Source: an uncultured Faecalibacterium sp. (GTDB lineage: Bacteria; Bacillota; Clostridia; Oscillospirales; Ruminococcaceae). Taken from it: a stretch of 13,541 nt of DNA. Within the stretch, counting starts at the first letter, position 1; each line of letters opens with the position of its first letter. The stretch is taken from positions 1-13,541 of the forward strand of contig CABQER010000021.1 of NCBI GenBank assembly GCA_902463235.1, in the 5' to 3' direction. The translations under genes and the position numbers were made by a program. Of the stretch, positions 13,240 through 13,541 are shown in pieces. The notes below the pieces were generated by a model. That model did not search any database. It was not told the DNA's origin and was given only the letters and a program-made list of their open reading frames with translations.

Positions 13240-13373
13240 ACCCTCTCAGTCAAAGCCTGACGGCTTTGCCAGCTCCCCCGAAGGGGGAGCTTTTATGTAT
13301 CTTTCGGTCTGCTGCAATAGAGCTCCCCCTTCGGGGGAGCTGGCTGCGACCAAAGGGAGCAGACTGAGAGGGT
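13240..13373. repeat. Hairpin repeat R6, complete
   Basis: Ends ACCCTCTCAGTC (13240-13251) and GACTGAGAGGGT (13362-13373). The left arm 13240-13279 is the inverse of the R4 right arm with one mismatch, carrying CAAAGCC-tgac-GGCTTTG. Inner hairpins are AGCTCCCCC-gaa-GGGGGAGCT and AGCTCCCCC-ttc-GGGGGAGCT. The right sub-terminal arm does not form a clean hairpin. The right end lies 7 bases from the stop codon of the gene at 13381. Confidence 0.85.
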
Positions 13374-13380
13374 TCTGTTT

Positions 13381-13541
13381 TTATACCTTCTTCAGCACAT
13401 ACTGGCGGGTGCCCATGCCGATCTTCTCGGCCTGCTCCAGCGTGGCCTTCCACTCGATATTGGGGTTGGAATCCTTGAAGTTGTCGTGGTGGCAGTTCCA
13501 GCCGGGCTTTGCAAGGTTCTGGCCCAGCTGGCTGTTCGGCA
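13381..13541 (-). CDS. Unrecognised protein, C-terminal 52 residues (cut by right window edge)
   Basis: A leftward frame enters at the right edge and ends at TAA (13381-13383). It reads PNSQLGQNLAKPGWNC, then HHDNFKDSNPNIEW, then KATLEQAEKIGMGTRQYVLKKV. The codon use matches the other genes and the frame stays open throughout the visible part. The NCHHDN cluster could bind metal, and the end is an amphipathic helix plus a basic tail. I do not recognise the family. No terminator other than the adjacent repeat R6 is seen downstream. Confidence 0.65.
   Translation of the reverse strand, partial: PNSQLGQNLAKPGWNCHHDNFKDSNPNIEWKATLEQAEKIGMGTRQYVLKKV

Overview
The window looks like a chromosome segment of a G+C-rich anaerobic gut Firmicute, most likely Faecalibacterium or a close Oscillospiraceae relative. 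This rests on the gene set (CBS-type Mn pyrophosphatase, many Sec lipoproteins, a PTS permease, strong AGGAGG ribosome sites) and on abundant hairpin-rich intergenic repeats bounded by CCCTCTCAGTC / GACTGAGAGGG. No database search was possible, so the genus is an inference.

Left part (1-2630), all genes leftward: the 5' two thirds of a probable Wadjet jetA gene runs off the left edge. It has its own promoter, with a dispersed composite repeat directly upstream. Two small paralogous lipoprotein genes follow, each with its own promoter and terminator. One is A+T-rich, and its promoter spacer holds a run of nine G. Hairpin repeats fill the gaps.

Centre (2943-9330): a secreted C39-like cysteine-peptidase candidate (+); acylphosphatase (-), bracketed by two hairpin repeats that share a 30-base inverted repeat; a CBS/DRTGG manganese-dependent pyrophosphatase (-); then a rightward series of a secreted papain-like cysteine-hydrolase candidate, a MATE exporter and a PAP2-family membrane phosphatase, each with its own candidate promoter.

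Right part (9385-13541): gluQ (glutamyl-queuosine tRNA-Asp synthetase, -) and, upstream on the same strand, a PTS EIICB permease. The 377 bases between them hold the second composite repeat with a row of six small hairpins, and a near-consensus leftward promoter overlapping the end of the PTS gene. Divergent from the PTS gene is a Ser-rich lipoprotein gene (+). The window ends with a hairpin repeat and the 3' end of an unrecognised leftward gene.

Most genes look like separate transcription units. The only evident functional links are jetA (presumably the first gene of a defence operon lying mainly to the left) and the adjacent phosphate-hydrolase pair ppaC-acyP. The intergenic repeats, built from interchangeable arms whose small stems change sequence but stay paired, are the most unusual material here.
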